From: Lentinus brumalis
Taxonomy: Eukaryota > Basidiomycota > Agaricomycetes > Polyporales > Polyporaceae
DNA length: 64,000 nucleotides
Direction of reading: 5' to 3'
NCBI GenBank assembly: GCA_001792895.1
Contig: MARA01000013.1
Coordinates: 62,001 to 126,000 of the forward strand
In this document: positions 26,041 to 36,833 of the stretch, one piece after another
How the letters are laid out: the number at the start of each line of letters is the position of its first letter
How positions within the stretch are numbered: position 1 is the stretch's first letter
Position numbers and translations under genes: made by a program
Notes under the pieces: generated by a model
Told to the model about the DNA's origin: nothing
What the model saw: only the letters and a program-made list of their open reading frames with translations
Database searches by the model: none

Positions 26041-27304
26041 TCAGATACCCTCAACACTCAACAGCGCAATCGCCGCCTCCACCGCCTCCACCGCCTGCCG
26101 CTTGCACACGTCCTTGTACACGTTCCCGAGCAGATACGCCCCGTCCAGCTCCGTCCAGCACACGCCCTCGTTCTTCGCCAGGTGCCGCCCGAGCGCGTCC
26201 TTGCGGCTGTTGTGCTGCCCGCACCCGCCGACCATGGGCACCCCGGCGTACATGCGCGGGGTCTGCTCCAGGACGGACGGGGGGATGTCGCTGCGCAGGC
26301 GGGCGGCGGCGAGCGGGAGCCCGCAGCAGAGCCAGGCGTCGGCGGGGAGGAGGTGCGTGCCGGCGGTGAGGATGTGCCGCTCGAGGTCGGCGGGGCGGCC
26401 GTAGGTCTTGTGGGGGGAGGGGCAGGAGGGGAGGGGGCAGGTGTAGCGGATGCGAGTGCGGGTGCGGGTGCGGGGCTTGGAGGCGGCGGCGGTGCGGGAG
26501 GCGGAGGGAGAGGATGCCGAAGAGTCTGTACCGGAGGGAGAAGATGGGGACGAGGATGCCGGCGACAGGGAGTCGCATGAGGATGACGCGGAAGAGACGT
26601 TGGGGCCCGGGTATGGCGAGTATCGGGAGGTAGATGTACGGTGGGCGGGTCTCGAGTTGGTAGTCGAGGGCGCAAGCGAGACCTTCATGCACGGCATTCG
26701 GATCGCTGCGTCAATCTCTGTGCGGGACATGGCGGCGACAACCGAACGTTCAGACCTTTCAACACGAGGGAGCGTGACAGGGCTATAATGGATGTCCGAG
26801 GTCGAGGCTGCGAGGCTCCGCAATGCAGCGACATGCGCTACCTGCCGTGGTTGTGGAGAAGCGTATAGCGATGGCGCGGGTCCGGCATGTCTCCCAGCAA
26901 ATGGCCTATGAGCGATGGGATCCTCGATTGGGGTGAGGCCACGGAGCATCGAAGACGAGTGAAGATCGCCATCGGTCAAGCGCAGTGGGGCGAGCGGCAT
27001 GTCCTGTAAGACGTTCAAAGCATCGTGGTCGCCGGCAGTCCGCTGCTCATCATGCAGGCTGGAGAAGGATCATGAGTTCAGTACGTCAAGGGAGAAAGGA
27101 AACCTACAGATAGTGGAGCAGGCTCAGGTCTGCATAGTGCGCGAGTTCAGAATTTGGGGTATACTCCTCGGCGAATAGCGGGTAGCCAAACGGCAGTGCT
27201 GCTGGGTGGTATAGGCAGGGTCTACTGTCCCGCAAGGCGTTGAAGTTCACGTCGGAATTGGGCGCCAGAAGGTTAAAAACGTCATGCATGTTGGAGGCGA
27301 TCAT
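26041..27304 (-). CDS. C2H2-like zinc-finger protein, paralogue 2
   Basis: Two exons. The start is the ATG at 27302-27304 (MIASNMHDVFNLLAPNSDVN). An intron at about 27060-27107 joins LSLLHYL to LHDEQRTAGDHDALNVLQDM in frame. The middle is Ser/Pro-rich. The C-terminal module has YTCPLPSCPSPHKTYGRPAD..ERHILTAGTH (C-x4-C...H...H). The second unit WLCCGLPLAAARL...PMVGGCGQHNSRKDALGRHL follows, with the conserved end GAYLLGNVYKDVC. This is the same two-unit layout as the gene at 18917-19985, but the fingers have drifted (Cys spacing 4 not 2). Part of the coding region (26350-26600) is extremely GC-rich, giving long antisense frames that are shadows. Probable nuclear regulator, by inference. Confidence 0.75.
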
Positions 27305-28330
27305 ATCGGCGAGCTGGGTGGGCAGAAGTACCTGAAAAAGCAGGAGGGTTTATATACGCCAGAACACACACGGACAATGCAAGCCAGACAAACGGCGGGT
27401 GACGTCCACGGCGGCACCCATCGCTCGCCTTGAGGCTCCCCCACTGCTCGCACAGACCTGCCAGTCCAGGACTAGAAGCAGAAGATGCGGCGATAACACA
27501 TCAACCGACCGAGAGAAGAAAGCAAAGAGGGGCAGAAGAACGAGGGCGAGATTGACGAGTGGCACACTTGGATCACCGCAGTCGGAGGCTGAGTACTGAG
27601 TACTGAGTGCTGATCGCCCCGCCACGTGCTGCCAGTGGTCGAGAGTCGAGGGCTCGCACGAAGTGCTTCCATGATTTTTCTCTGTTCTTCTCGGCTGTGG
27701 GGAGAGCGGTGAGCTTGCTTCACGACGACGGTGCTCGAGATCCAGCGGGGAGCGGAACACCTTGCCGAAAGAAATACAAGTGACAAGACACATGGCTTCA
27801 CTGGATCTTCAGCCTGAGAGTCCAGACAGACATGATTTCCATGTGACGTCTGCGAAGGCTTCCAGCAGGGCATGACATATGGCAAAAGCGCTGACAGGTG
27901 TAGGCCAGAACGAGCAAACTCTGTGCAGAGCGGCGGCCTCGTCCAACTCAAACGATGCACTCGTGCTTCTCTCGAATTGCGAGGCAGATTTCTCTGAGTC
28001 CATTGCACCAGGTAGTAGGTAGTCATAGCTCAACGAAGTCTATACGAATGCAAATCGCGCAGTCGATGAACGCAATTAATTGTCATGATGACAGGAAGGT
28101 GGTGGTGGTGGTGGAAGGAGGAGGACGAGATATTTGAAGCACAGGGCCCGGACCCGGATCCGGCGGCGGTGCCATGAGTAGGCGCGCTGCTCGCGCGCCC
28201 GTTGTGACTCTGAGCTTGTTGACTTGCGTCGCGATGAAGGCAATCTGCAAGTGAAGTTCTGACTCTCGATTACATCGACGTAGTCATCCTGGAAAGTACT
28301 CTCCTCGAGATCACTGACAAGTTGACTCAC
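27305..28330. other. Intergenic between zinc-finger gene 2 and LTR element
   Basis: About 1 kb. It holds the zinc-finger promoter, a short GAGTACT tandem (about 27590-27612) and a GGT/GGTGGT run (about 28094-28115). No gene is supported. Confidence 0.45.
27349..27357 (-). promoter_or_regulatory. TATA box of zinc-finger gene 2
   Basis: On the minus strand GTATATAAAC lies about 45-53 bases before the ATG at 27304. Confidence 0.5.
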
Positions 28331-28335
28331 GCTGG

Positions 28336-28585
28336 TGTTGTAGTCTGTGACGCTCACCGGCATCTTGCGGTTCGAGCTCGTACTTACATCGATAGATTAG
28401 AATCTGGTCGGCGCTAGTTTAGATTACATATACCGTGTATTTTCTTCGCTCGTCCTCACGCGATTGCCTCTACCTCCCGTCACCCGCCGTCTTTCTTCTA
28501 GTCTACAGAGGACAAACGCGCCCCCGCAATTGATTCTCTTCTCATCCCGTCTCTTCGCGTGCTCTCGCCGTCACGAAAATCTACA
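28336..28585 (+). repeat. 5' LTR
   Basis: 250 bases, TGTTGTAG...AATCTACA. Contains ATTACATATACCG, a possible TATA-like promoter segment (about 28423-28435). Confidence 0.93.
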
Positions 28586-28659
28586 CAATCGCGTTCACCT
28601 TACTCGGAGGTCATCCGAGGACTGCCCGGTGAGGCCGAAGTCACCGTCCACTCGCTCTC

Positions 28660-28795
28660 GAACCCGACGGCCCCGTTGAACCCGTCGTACGACTCCCTCG
28701 ATTGAACTGCGGCCCCGCTGAACCCGCGCACGAACCCCCGATCGAACTGCGGCCCCGTTGAACCCGCACGCGAACCCCGATTGAACCGTACGTCT
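28660..28795 (+). repeat. Tandem repeat in the gag leader, period about 40 bases
   Basis: Three to four imperfect copies of a unit built on GAACTGCGGCCCCGTTGAAC and CACGAACCCC, between the 5' LTR and the gag start. Confidence 0.75.
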
Positions 28796-28848
28796 TGCTC
28801 GTCCGTCTCGAACCCCATCTCGTCCCTTCGTCCCCCTTCGTCCCCATC

Positions 28849-29595
28849 ATGTCCCCGTCGATTTCGAAGCTCGACGACTCGAACTACGCGGAGTGGTCCA
28901 TCCTCATGCGCGCTGTGCTCGTGCGCCAGGGGCTCTGGGACATCACGTCCGGCGACACCCCGTGCCCGCAAGGCTCCCCGAACTCGACTGCCGTCCGCGC
29001 TTGGGTCAAGAAGAACGACCAGGCCTGCGCCGAGATCACGCTCAATCTCGACCCGTCGCAGCTCCCCCACGCCCATCACACCGATGCGAACACGCTCTGG
29101 TGCGAGCTTCAAAACGTCCACCAGTCCCGTGGACTCGGCACGCGTCTCTCGCGTCGCCGCGACCTCTACCAGATGAGGAAGCGCGATGACCAGACGATGA
29201 CCGCGTGGATCGCCGACGTCCGTCGCGCCGTCTTCCGCCTCCAGGCCATCGGAGCTTCAGTCACCGAGGAGGATCATATCCTCGTGCTCACGAGCGGCCT
29301 GCCGCCCTCGTTCGAGCACTTCGTCGTCACGCTCGACGTGACCCCGGAGAGCGAGCTTACGCTCGAGCTCGTCCACCGCCGCCTCCTGAACGAGGACTCC
29401 CGCCAGCACCCCTTCCCGTCGTCGTCGTCCACTGTCGCCCTCGTTGCCGCTGCCGCCGCCGCTCGTCCCCGCACCCGTACCCCCATCGAGCTTATCACGT
29501 GCTTCCACTGCATGCGCAAGGGCCACTACAAAGCGCAGTGCCCGGATCTCCAGCCCGCTGCTGCGAACGGTGCCGTCGAGGAGCATGCCTTCTAG
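28849..29595 (+). CDS. Retrotransposon gag polyprotein (UBN2-type, Copia), intact
   Basis: 248 codons. Start MSPSISKLDDSNYAEWSILM: the KLDDSNYAEW..MRAVL opening is typical of Copia gag-pre/UBN2 domains. Further landmarks are TLWCELQNVHQSRGLG, MTAWIADVRRAVFRLQ, LTSGLPPSFEHFVVTLD and LVHRRLLNEDSRQ. The C-terminal zinc knuckle CFHCMRKGHYKAQC is a perfect CX2CX4HX4C, the nucleic-acid-binding motif of gag. The stop at 29593-29595 comes shortly after the knuckle, where a full Copia element would continue into protease. No intron or frameshift. Codon use is strongly GC-ending, suggesting selection or recent amplification. Confidence 0.92.
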   Translation: MSPSISKLDDSNYAEWSILMRAVLVRQGLWDITSGDTPCPQGSPNSTAVRAWVKKNDQACAEITLNLDPSQLPHAHHTDANTLWCELQNVHQSRGLGTRLSRRRDLYQMRKRDDQTMTAWIADVRRAVFRLQAIGASVTEEDHILVLTSGLPPSFEHFVVTLDVTPESELTLELVHRRLLNEDSRQHPFPSSSSTVALVAAAAAARPRTRTPIELITCFHCMRKGHYKAQCPDLQPAAANGAVEEHAF

Positions 29596-29715
29596 GCTGA
29601 GGTTGAGGGGTTGAAGTTGCCGTCGTGCATGGACTCGAATTGTATGTGGTCATGTCTTGTTTTTATTGTTTACTTCTCCCCCTTCGCATTCGTATCGTAC
29701 TCGCTCGAGGGGTTG

Positions 29716-29968
29716 TGTTGTAGTCTGTGACGCTCACCGGCATCTTGCGGTTCGAGCTCGTACTTACATCGATAGATTAGAATCTGGTCGGCGCTAGTTT
29801 AGATTACATATACCGTGTATTTTCTTCGCTCGTCCTCACGCGATTGCCTCTACCTCCCGTCACCCGCCGTCTTTCAACTTCTAGTCTACAGAGGACAAAC
29901 GCGCCCCCGCAATTGATTCTCTTCTCATCCCGTCTCTTCGCGTGCTCTCGCCGTCACGAAAATCTACA
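29716..29968 (+). repeat. 3' LTR
   Basis: 253 bases, same as the 5' LTR apart from a 3-base insertion. Preceded by a short purine run GAGGGG (29707-29712), a weak polypurine-tract candidate. Confidence 0.93.
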
Positions 29969-30305
29969 GCTGGCAGCCTAGCTCCTCCCGGCTCAATGCG
30001 GGTCAAAAGGCCAGACATCTTGCAGACGGCTGAACTGGACTTTTGACTGTGCAATCATCGGCCAACAGATGCCACCGTGAATCAGTCTCGCAGCACTGAC
30101 TCGGAGATGATGTTTGACTTATACTGGAAACTTCCATGAGCCAAACCACAGAGTCAGAGTAGGCGTCAGTTTCTACACCCACTTTGTCGCAACTGTCGGC
30201 GAGAGGAGTCAATGGACATAGCTCGTGGGACCGCGACGGCTAACTCACCCCTTGTAGGCGCGTCCGGCCGGCTTCGCACTGCCTGGAAGCCTGGCCCTCT
30301 CCGTG

Positions 30306-30313
30306 TATATAAG
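30306..30313 (+). promoter_or_regulatory. TATA box of FAD monooxygenase gene
   Basis: TATATAAG about 100 bases before the ATG at 30413. This argues against the earlier in-frame ATG at 30212. Confidence 0.6.
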
Positions 30314-30412
30314 GAGAGCGACTCGGCATCGGTGGATACCAACACACTGCTCGGTGAGTTACTTACTTCACTACATCGTCCGTCGCACACACATTTCCAT
30401 ATCTACGCAGAT

Positions 30413-31636
30413 ATGTCTCTTCAAACTTTCGCTACCACTCCCCGCATCGCCATCATCGGCGGCGGTCTCGGTGGACTTGCTCTCCTTCTCACCCTCTCCC
30501 GCCGCGGCGTCCCGGCCACGCTCTATGAGCGGGACCCCAGCGTATCTGTCCGCGCTCACCTCGGAGGCGTGCTCGACCTCGGCTGGACGAGCGGCCAGCG
30601 TGCTCTCCGCGAGAACGGCCTCCAGGAGGAGTTTATGAAGCACTCCCGCCCCGAAGGCGAGGAGATGAAGATCTACGATGCCTCCGGCAAGCTGCATCTC
30701 CACCACGGCGTGGAGGAGGGTGGGCCCCAACCGCAGAAGCCGGAGGATATCCGCCCCGAGATCGACCGCACCATCCTTCGCCAGATCCTCCTCGACGCCT
30801 GCCCCGCCGACGCTGTCAAGTGGGACCATGCCCTCACTTTCGCCGTTCCTCTCGGCAACGGGCAGCACGAGCTCACGTTCGCGAACGGCTTCAAGACCGT
30901 ATGCGACTTGCTCGTCGGCGCCGACGGCGCTAGTTCCCGTATCCGCCCGCTCGTTTCTCCTGCCACTCCCTTCTATACCGGAGTGAACGGCGTCGAGATT
31001 TCGCTCGCCCCCGCCGTCGCCTGCTCCCCCGAACTCAAGTACGTCATCGACGCGATCGGCCAGGGCACCATGTTCGCCCTGCAGGACGCGAAGATGCTCG
31101 GCAGCCAGGTGAACGGCGACGGCCGCATCCGCACCTACGTCTTCTTCCGCGGGCCCGCCGAGTGGACCGTCCCCTCCGACCCCGCCGCGGCGCGCAAGGT
31201 GCTGCTCGAGAAGTTCGCGGGCTGGGCGCCGTGGATGCTCAAGCTCATCGAGTGCTGCGACGACGCGGCCATCTACCCCCGCCCGCTGTACATGCTCCCC
31301 GTCGGCCACAAGTGGGAGCACGTCCCCGGGGTCACTATCATCGGCGATGCCGCGCACCAGATGAGCCCCTTCTCTGGGGCCGGAGCCAACCTCGCTATGC
31401 AGGACGCGCTCGAGCTCGGTCTCGCGCTCGCGAAGCTCTTCGCCGACGGGAAGGCCGCGGACCGTGCGGCCCTGGAAGCTGCCGTGAAGGAGGTCGAGGT
31501 GGAGATGTGCGCTCGGGCGGCGCGCGTCGCAGACATGAGCAAGACGAACCTCGATGCGTTCGTCAATCCGGGCGCTCCGCAGACTGCCCTCGACCGCTTC
31601 GCTACCTTCGGCGACATGGAGGAGCGCGAGGGCTGA
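30413..31636 (+). CDS. FAD-dependent monooxygenase (PHBH/TetX-like)
   Basis: Single-exon gene of 407 codons. It has the three flavin hydroxylase motifs: the dinucleotide-binding IIGGGLGGLALLLTLSRRGV with YERD at the end of strand 2, the DG motif LLVGADGASSRIR, and the GD motif GDAAHQMSPFSGAGANLAMQ. Such enzymes use NAD(P)H and oxygen to hydroxylate small molecules, often aromatic or antibiotic. The substrate is not determinable, though FRGPAEWTVPSD and MDE-type C-terminus resemble fungal TetX-like proteins. The absence of introns contrasts with its neighbours. A GTGAGT...CAG pair at about 30354-30410 could be a 5' UTR intron. Codon use is strongly GC-ending, suggesting high expression. It lies 440 bases after the retrotransposon. 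Confidence 0.9.
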   Translation: MSLQTFATTPRIAIIGGGLGGLALLLTLSRRGVPATLYERDPSVSVRAHLGGVLDLGWTSGQRALRENGLQEEFMKHSRPEGEEMKIYDASGKLHLHHGVEEGGPQPQKPEDIRPEIDRTILRQILLDACPADAVKWDHALTFAVPLGNGQHELTFANGFKTVCDLLVGADGASSRIRPLVSPATPFYTGVNGVEISLAPAVACSPELKYVIDAIGQGTMFALQDAKMLGSQVNGDGRIRTYVFFRGPAEWTVPSDPAAARKVLLEKFAGWAPWMLKLIECCDDAAIYPRPLYMLPVGHKWEHVPGVTIIGDAAHQMSPFSGAGANLAMQDALELGLALAKLFADGKAADRAALEAAVKEVEVEMCARAARVADMSKTNLDAFVNPGAPQTALDRFATFGDMEEREG

Positions 31637-33124
31637 GCCAGGGTGAGTAGGAAGGCCCGATGTCGGCAGCGTCCCTCGACGTACCGGTAAGTCGAAGCAC
31701 AGGTAGGTCGTTGAGTTGTAGCGGTTTGTAAGTGGACCTTAGCTAGGCAAAGAAGGTAAGCTAGGCAATATGCAGTATCTCAAGCCAGCCGCACTGTACG
31801 CGGGATATAAAACTATGCAAACAGGCTTATTGGCACATGTGTGTGAATTGCGGGAGGCGGGCAACGACTACCTGGCAGACAGCACTAGACCAGATTGCAC
31901 CGGTGTTTGGATTCGGAGTCAGGCGGAGAGGATGAGTGTTATACGTCGAAGTGACAGAGGACCTCGACGACTAGTACTTACATGCTACAAGAACGTTCTG
32001 AACGCCGACAGGGATACGAGAGGATACGAGACGCTTCGCCACAGGCAAGGTGACGTCCTTCGAACACCTTCGTAACAACCATCTTCCGCTCGCAGTCAGG
32101 CCTGGAAGCCCTCCTGTAGCTTCAACTTGTTCCTGATCCTGTCTGCGTCATGTCCATGAAATTGTCGGTGTGTCGTTATAAAAGCGCAGACAGCACGACA
32201 GGACCGGGATAGACTCGTCTTAATGTTTGTTCTCATTCGCATAGCCGGATCTATGTACGCAACCCGCCAAACACCATCTCTCGCGAATATCGCGAGCGAG
32301 CTGGGGGCGCCCCGCGTTGACATCTGACGTCGGGGATGCAAACAACAGCGACCAGGAACAGCAGAAAGGCGTAACGTTTGTGGTACTGTAACTGGCGGTA
32401 AGTAAGTAGGACCTTACTTGAACAAGTGTTATCCGTGGGAAACTTGCAGTAAGTGTCAGTAAGCTGGAGTCGGGTGAACTTGGAACCATCGATCGACAGT
32501 CGATCGACTCCATTGGCGAACGGAAAACGATCTCCGCATTCGAGTGGTTGCTCGTACGATTGTTGAAGGTGAGAATCCAGTAAAGTCCATGCGCAGCTGG
32601 GAGGTACACAGAATATCTCGTAGCTCTGGAGGTCGAGGACGCACTACTCAGTAGCACAGCCTGCTTTTCGAGACGGTTCTCGGTCGGCGGAGGCATCCCG
32701 ACGGTCCTATCAATTTTACACATCGGCGCCGGTCGAGCCCAACGAATCTGCCCGATCCCCACTGTCGATCGAGACTATTACTCCTGCTGCAGACGCAGGG
32801 AAGGTACGCGCGCATTAAAATTGCTGGAGGCTGAAGACGACATTTTGCAGTGCGGACGCATTCCTGAGCTCGCATGTTGCCAAGCGGGGCGACGCAGGGC
32901 GACGCAGCCACTTGAGCGGATTACCCGTGATGACGCCTTTTAGACGCGAATTGCACAATGTGATCCGGCCATGGAGAGAACTTTGAGCGCATTCTCGGGA
33001 GGTATATCTGCCGCGAGGTTCCACTCCAGATTTTCCGTGACATCGTGCTTGCCGCCTTTCCCTCCGGTCCAACACTCTTCTCGGTCGCCCAGAGCGAACC
33101 CCGTCCACCTTCGTTCATCCAGCG
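31637..33124. other. Intergenic, no gene recognised
   Basis: About 1.5 kb. Frames up to 180 codons on the minus strand (32220-32762) lack coding-like composition and no family resemblance was seen. The right end contains the promoter of the permease gene. Confidence 0.45.
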
Positions 33125-34895
33125 ATGTCTGCCGAGAAGGTCAAGGGTGACGTTCAGCCCAACGTGACGCTCGCCCCAGACTATGCCAAGGTCGAGGCGC
33201 ACGGCTATGCATCCTCAGGCTCTCAAGGGAGCGAGGAGGATGTCGGGGACGTCTACCAAACTAGCGATGAAAGAAGACAGATCGGCGTCGTCAGCGCCGT
33301 GTTCTTGTATGTCGCATAGCGAGTTCTGCGCGTTATCGTCCCTGATTGACTCGCTTCTTGCAGGATCTTCAATCGAATGGTCGGCACCGGTGTTTTCTCC
33401 ACACCTAGCAGCATCCTCGCGCTGAGTGGGAGCGTCGGCTTGGCGCTGTTCATCTGGGTCGCCGGGATGTTGATCGCGGCGGCAGGGATGGCTGTCTACC
33501 TCGAGTTTGGCAGCGCGTTGCCAAGAAATGGTGGCGAGAAGAACTACCTCGAGTTCGTCTACACCAAGCCAAAGTACCTCGTGACCGGCTTCTACGTAAG
33601 TCTCTGTACTTCGTTACCTGTTGTGCATGAAACTGACTTCGAGCACAGACCGGGTACGTGCTCCTGCTCGGATGGGCGGGGTCCAACTCAGTGGTCTTCG
33701 GCGAGTATATCCTACACGCCGCCAACGTCGAGGTCAACCGGTGGAACCAACGTGGCATCGGCCTCGCGTGCATCACTGCTGCATTCCTCATCCATGGTTG
33801 CGCCCTCAAGTGGGGTCTGCGCCTCCAGAACCTCTTGGGTGTCATCAAGCTTGGTATCCTGCTCGTCATCATCTTCGCGGGCTTTGCTGCGCTCGGCGGC
33901 CACCTGAAGATCGAGAAGCCGGACAACTTCACCAACGCGTTCGAGGGGACTACCGGCTCCTCTTACGGTGTCGTGACGGCGCTCTACAACGTCATCTGGA
34001 GCTACATCGGGTACAGCAACGCCAACTACGCCATGTCCGAGATGAAGAACCCCGTCCGGACGCTCAAGTACGCCGCACCCCTCGGTATCCTCACCGTCGG
34101 CATCCTGTACATGCTTGTCAACATCGCGTACTTCGCTGCCGTGCCCCGCGAGGAGATCGCGTCGAGTGGACGCATCCTTGCCGCGTCGTTCTTCCGTAAC
34201 GTCTTCGGGCCCCAGGCAGAGCGCGCGCTCAGCGTTTTCGTCGCGCTGTCTGCGTTCGGAAACGTCCTCTCTGTGATCTTCTCGCAAGGCCGCATCGTGC
34301 AGGAGCTCGGACGCGAGGGCATCTTGCCCTTCTCCGCGTTCTTCGCGAGCAACAAGCCGTTCAACGCACCGCTCGCCGGCCTCTTCGAGCACTGGCTCGT
34401 GTCGGTCATCATCATGCTCGCGCCTCCGCCCGGAGACGCGTACAACTTCAGTGAGTCTTACCCTCCCGGCGTCCTCCCCGGCGCAGATCGCTAACCCTTG
34501 ACGCAGTCCTGAACGTCATCTCCTACCCGCTTGCCATCGTCAACATCTTCGTCGCAGGGGGCCTCGTCCACCTCTACCTCAACCGCGCCAAGTATAACTG
34601 GAACCCGCCACTGCGGGCGACGCTCCCCGTCACCATCTTCTTCCTCCTCAGCAACATCTACCTCGCCATCGCGCCTTACATCCCGCCAGATACCCCGGAC
34701 CAGAACATCTACGATGATCTCCCGTACTACCTCCACTGCGTCGTGGGCACGGGCATCATCCTCGCGGGAGGCGTCTACTGGCTCGTGTGGGCGCGGCTCC
34801 TGCCGTGGTTAGGTGGTTACAAGCTGCACAAGGAGACGTTCGTGCAGCGGGACGGATGGACTCGGAGCGTGTTCGTGAAGATCAAGAAGGCGTGA
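33125..34895 (+). CDS. High-affinity methionine permease-type amino-acid transporter (LAT/APC family, Mup1-like)
   Basis: Start MSAEKVKGDVQPNVTLAPDY at 33125. Three introns are inferred: about 33308-33363, 33596-33648 and 34451-34506. A hydrophilic N-terminal tail precedes about 12 membrane segments. The first has the APC signature NRMVGTGVFSTPSSILALSG. Others include LFIWVAGMLIAAAGMAVYLE, GYVLLLGWAGSNSVVFGEYI, GVIKLGILLVIIFAGFAALG, NVIWSYIGYSNANYAMSEMK (the TM6 region), GILTVGILYMLVNIAYFAAV and VALSAFGNVLSVIFSQGRIV. The soluble loop EFGSALPRNGGEKNYLE is diagnostic of Mup1-like permeases. It ends VFVKIKKA with TGA at 34893-34895. Plasma-membrane uptake of methionine or related amino acids is inferred from the family. 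Confidence 0.9.
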
Positions 34896-35568
34896 TGATA
34901 TCCGTGTATCCCTCCAAAATGCCTTGTCCACTTTTGGATCTATCTTATTCATTTTTGTATCTGTCGACATCGCTGTTCGTGGGTTGATTTGGGACTTGTC
35001 TTCGTCGCATGTTTCGCGTCGGGCACTTGCTGATATATTCGGGTTCGCGCGAATTGGTCCGAAATGATATCGAGGTGCATGCATGTACTAGTAGCCATGC
35101 AAAGTAAGTTCAAGGACGAGTACGTAAGAGAGTCGCACGAAAGCCACTGGCAAGAGCAGCGATCTGCAAGGATCTGCAGCGATGTGGCCATGGTCGCTAG
35201 GCAAAATGGTCACTTGATTACTTGCACTGTTGCAGCGGTGAGATGTGCAGCGCTGTTCAGCGACCAAACATACCAACCCCCCATCCTCCTTCGTCCCCCT
35301 TGGTTCAGTCTTCAGTATAGTCCATCCAGTGCTCGGCACTGGCATCGAACCAACCTGCGCTGTACTTACAGTGAGTACCTCCTCGTCCTCTTGGCCGTAT
35401 ACTTCTGTTCATTCCATTCTCTTCTCTTATCAGATTGTCCGTTCATCCCTGTTCATCCGCGGGACACCCTTCCGGCCCAGCACACGTGCATTTAGTGGTT
35501 TCAAGTTATTCTGACCTTTACCAGTGAGCACCGCGTCGCTGTGATCTTGTATCACCACCGATGGAAGT
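34896..35568. other. Intergenic region
   Basis: About 670 bases containing the 3' UTR of the permease and the BTB gene promoter. Nothing else is recognised. Confidence 0.5.
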
Positions 35569-36622
35569 ATGAACGTAGTGTCAGAGGATCAACATCAACC
35601 CACGGCTCAAAGCGACTCGGATTCCGAGTCCGAGGACCTCGACAGTATCCGAACACCCACCATTGCACCCGCTCCTTTCAACAACTCTGCTGCCGATGTC
35701 ATCCTGCGCAGCTCGGACGGGACGGAGTTCTATGTGTTTAGTTGGATATTGCGCGAGACATCTCCCGTCTTCGCAGACATGCTTGTCATTCCCCAGCCTC
35801 AAACTCCTGAACCGGCTTCTCATCCACTAGACAAGACGTTGGTGAAGCCGCCTGTGGTGGACCTCACCGAGAGTCGGACGACTCTCGAGCTATTGCTCCG
35901 CTTATGCTATCCCTCTCCGAAAGCCCCTACCTTCTCTTCTTTCGACGATGCGAAGCCGTTGCTTGATGCGGCTCACAAGTATGACCTTGCCTTCGCAGGG
36001 AGCATGCTTGAGCACGCGATAGCCCCGTTCATCCGAGATAAACCTATCCAAGTTTATGCCTTCGCCGCTCGGCTCCGCCTCACGAATCTCATGGAAGCCA
36101 CTGCTCGTGCCTCCCTCGCTCTGCCCCTCCTCTGGCCCTACACCCCCGAGCTCGAGGACATCAGCGCTGGCGTGTACCATCGCTTGCTTGACTATCGCGA
36201 GCGATGCCAGAAAGCGCTAGCTACCCTGTTAAACACGAAGTGGCCCACGAAAGAGCACAGATGGACGTGGCGTGCTTGCACTGACTGTGTGGAGCACTAT
36301 TCGACTTCCCACCAAGAAAACGGATCCTGCGGGAAGTGCGGCGAGGCGTCGTGGTTTTCTTCCTTCTGGGTTGACCTTATGACTCGTCTCCAGGAGAGAC
36401 CGAGCCCGACCACCCTCCAGGACCCCGCGCTATCTGACGCTCCGGCACTTAAGAAAGCCCTGGAGTGCAGTACCTGCCGGGCACTCGTCCACGAGCACAT
36501 CCGCAAATTCCTTCGAATGCTCGCCGGCGAGGCGGAGATGAAGATATCCAAGGTACGTAGCTAGCTCAAACCATACTTACAAGTCTGACCCACAGTGACA
36601 GATCCGCTTGGAGATCAAGTGA
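35569..36622 (+). CDS. BTB/POZ domain protein, copy 1 (intact)
   Basis: Start MNVVSEDQHQPTAQSDSDSE at 35569. The BTB core is ADVILRSSDGTEFYVFSWIL..TSPVFADML, then LELLLRLCYPSPKAPTFSSF, DDAKPLLDAAHKYDL and IQVYAFAARLRLTNLMEATA. The C-terminal half is Cys-bearing (WRACTDCVEHY, GSCGKCGEASWF, LECSTCRALVHEHI), possibly a zinc site. The last exon is tiny: an intron at about 36553-36601 joins KISK to IRLEIK and the stop at 36620-36622. Copy 3 at 50337-51391 ends the same way (VHLEIK), which supports this model. The family is greatly expanded in Agaricomycetes. A role as a Cullin-3 substrate adaptor is possible but not shown. Confidence 0.85.
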
Positions 36623-36833
36623 TGGGCTTCGACTGAACCCTGAATGGAGTCTGGTTCACCTTGTACTTCTGACCGAAGAGAATTCTTGCGCGTGTAGCAC
36701 GTTGAGCAGCATTCACGACGGTGGTAAATCATAACACGGTGGTCGGATGGATTCCTGTGCTTACTACAGATTCCGATGTACTATTACCCATGGACAGACG
36801 ATGTAACACTATATCTACTGTTTCAGGACACAT

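Larger units (their letters stand above)
28336..29968 (+). mobile_element. Non-autonomous LTR retrotransposon carrying only gag (TR-GAG type)
   Basis: Two near-identical direct repeats of 250 and 253 bases (28336-28585 and 29716-29968) begin TGTTG and end CTACA, so the TG...CA ends are canonical. Target-site duplication GCTGG is perfect: 28331-28335 and 29969-29973. The LTRs differ mainly by a 3-base insertion (AAC) in the right copy, so the insertion is recent. The 1.13-kb interior codes one gag-like protein and has no protease, integrase, reverse transcriptase or RNase H. It must therefore be mobilised in trans by an autonomous relative, presumably Ty1/Copia, judging from gag. This matches elements described as terminal-repeat-with-gag. 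Confidence 0.93.

Noticed and set aside
12460..27304. Large inverted segmental duplication joining DUF6533 and zinc-finger paralogues
   Set aside because: The order is DUF(+), ZnF(+), DUF(-), ZnF(-), which a simple inverted duplication would not give; the proteins are also too diverged.
30371..31357. Long minus-strand open frame opposite the FAD monooxygenase
   Set aside because: Antisense shadow of a GC-rich gene; the sense strand has all flavin motifs.
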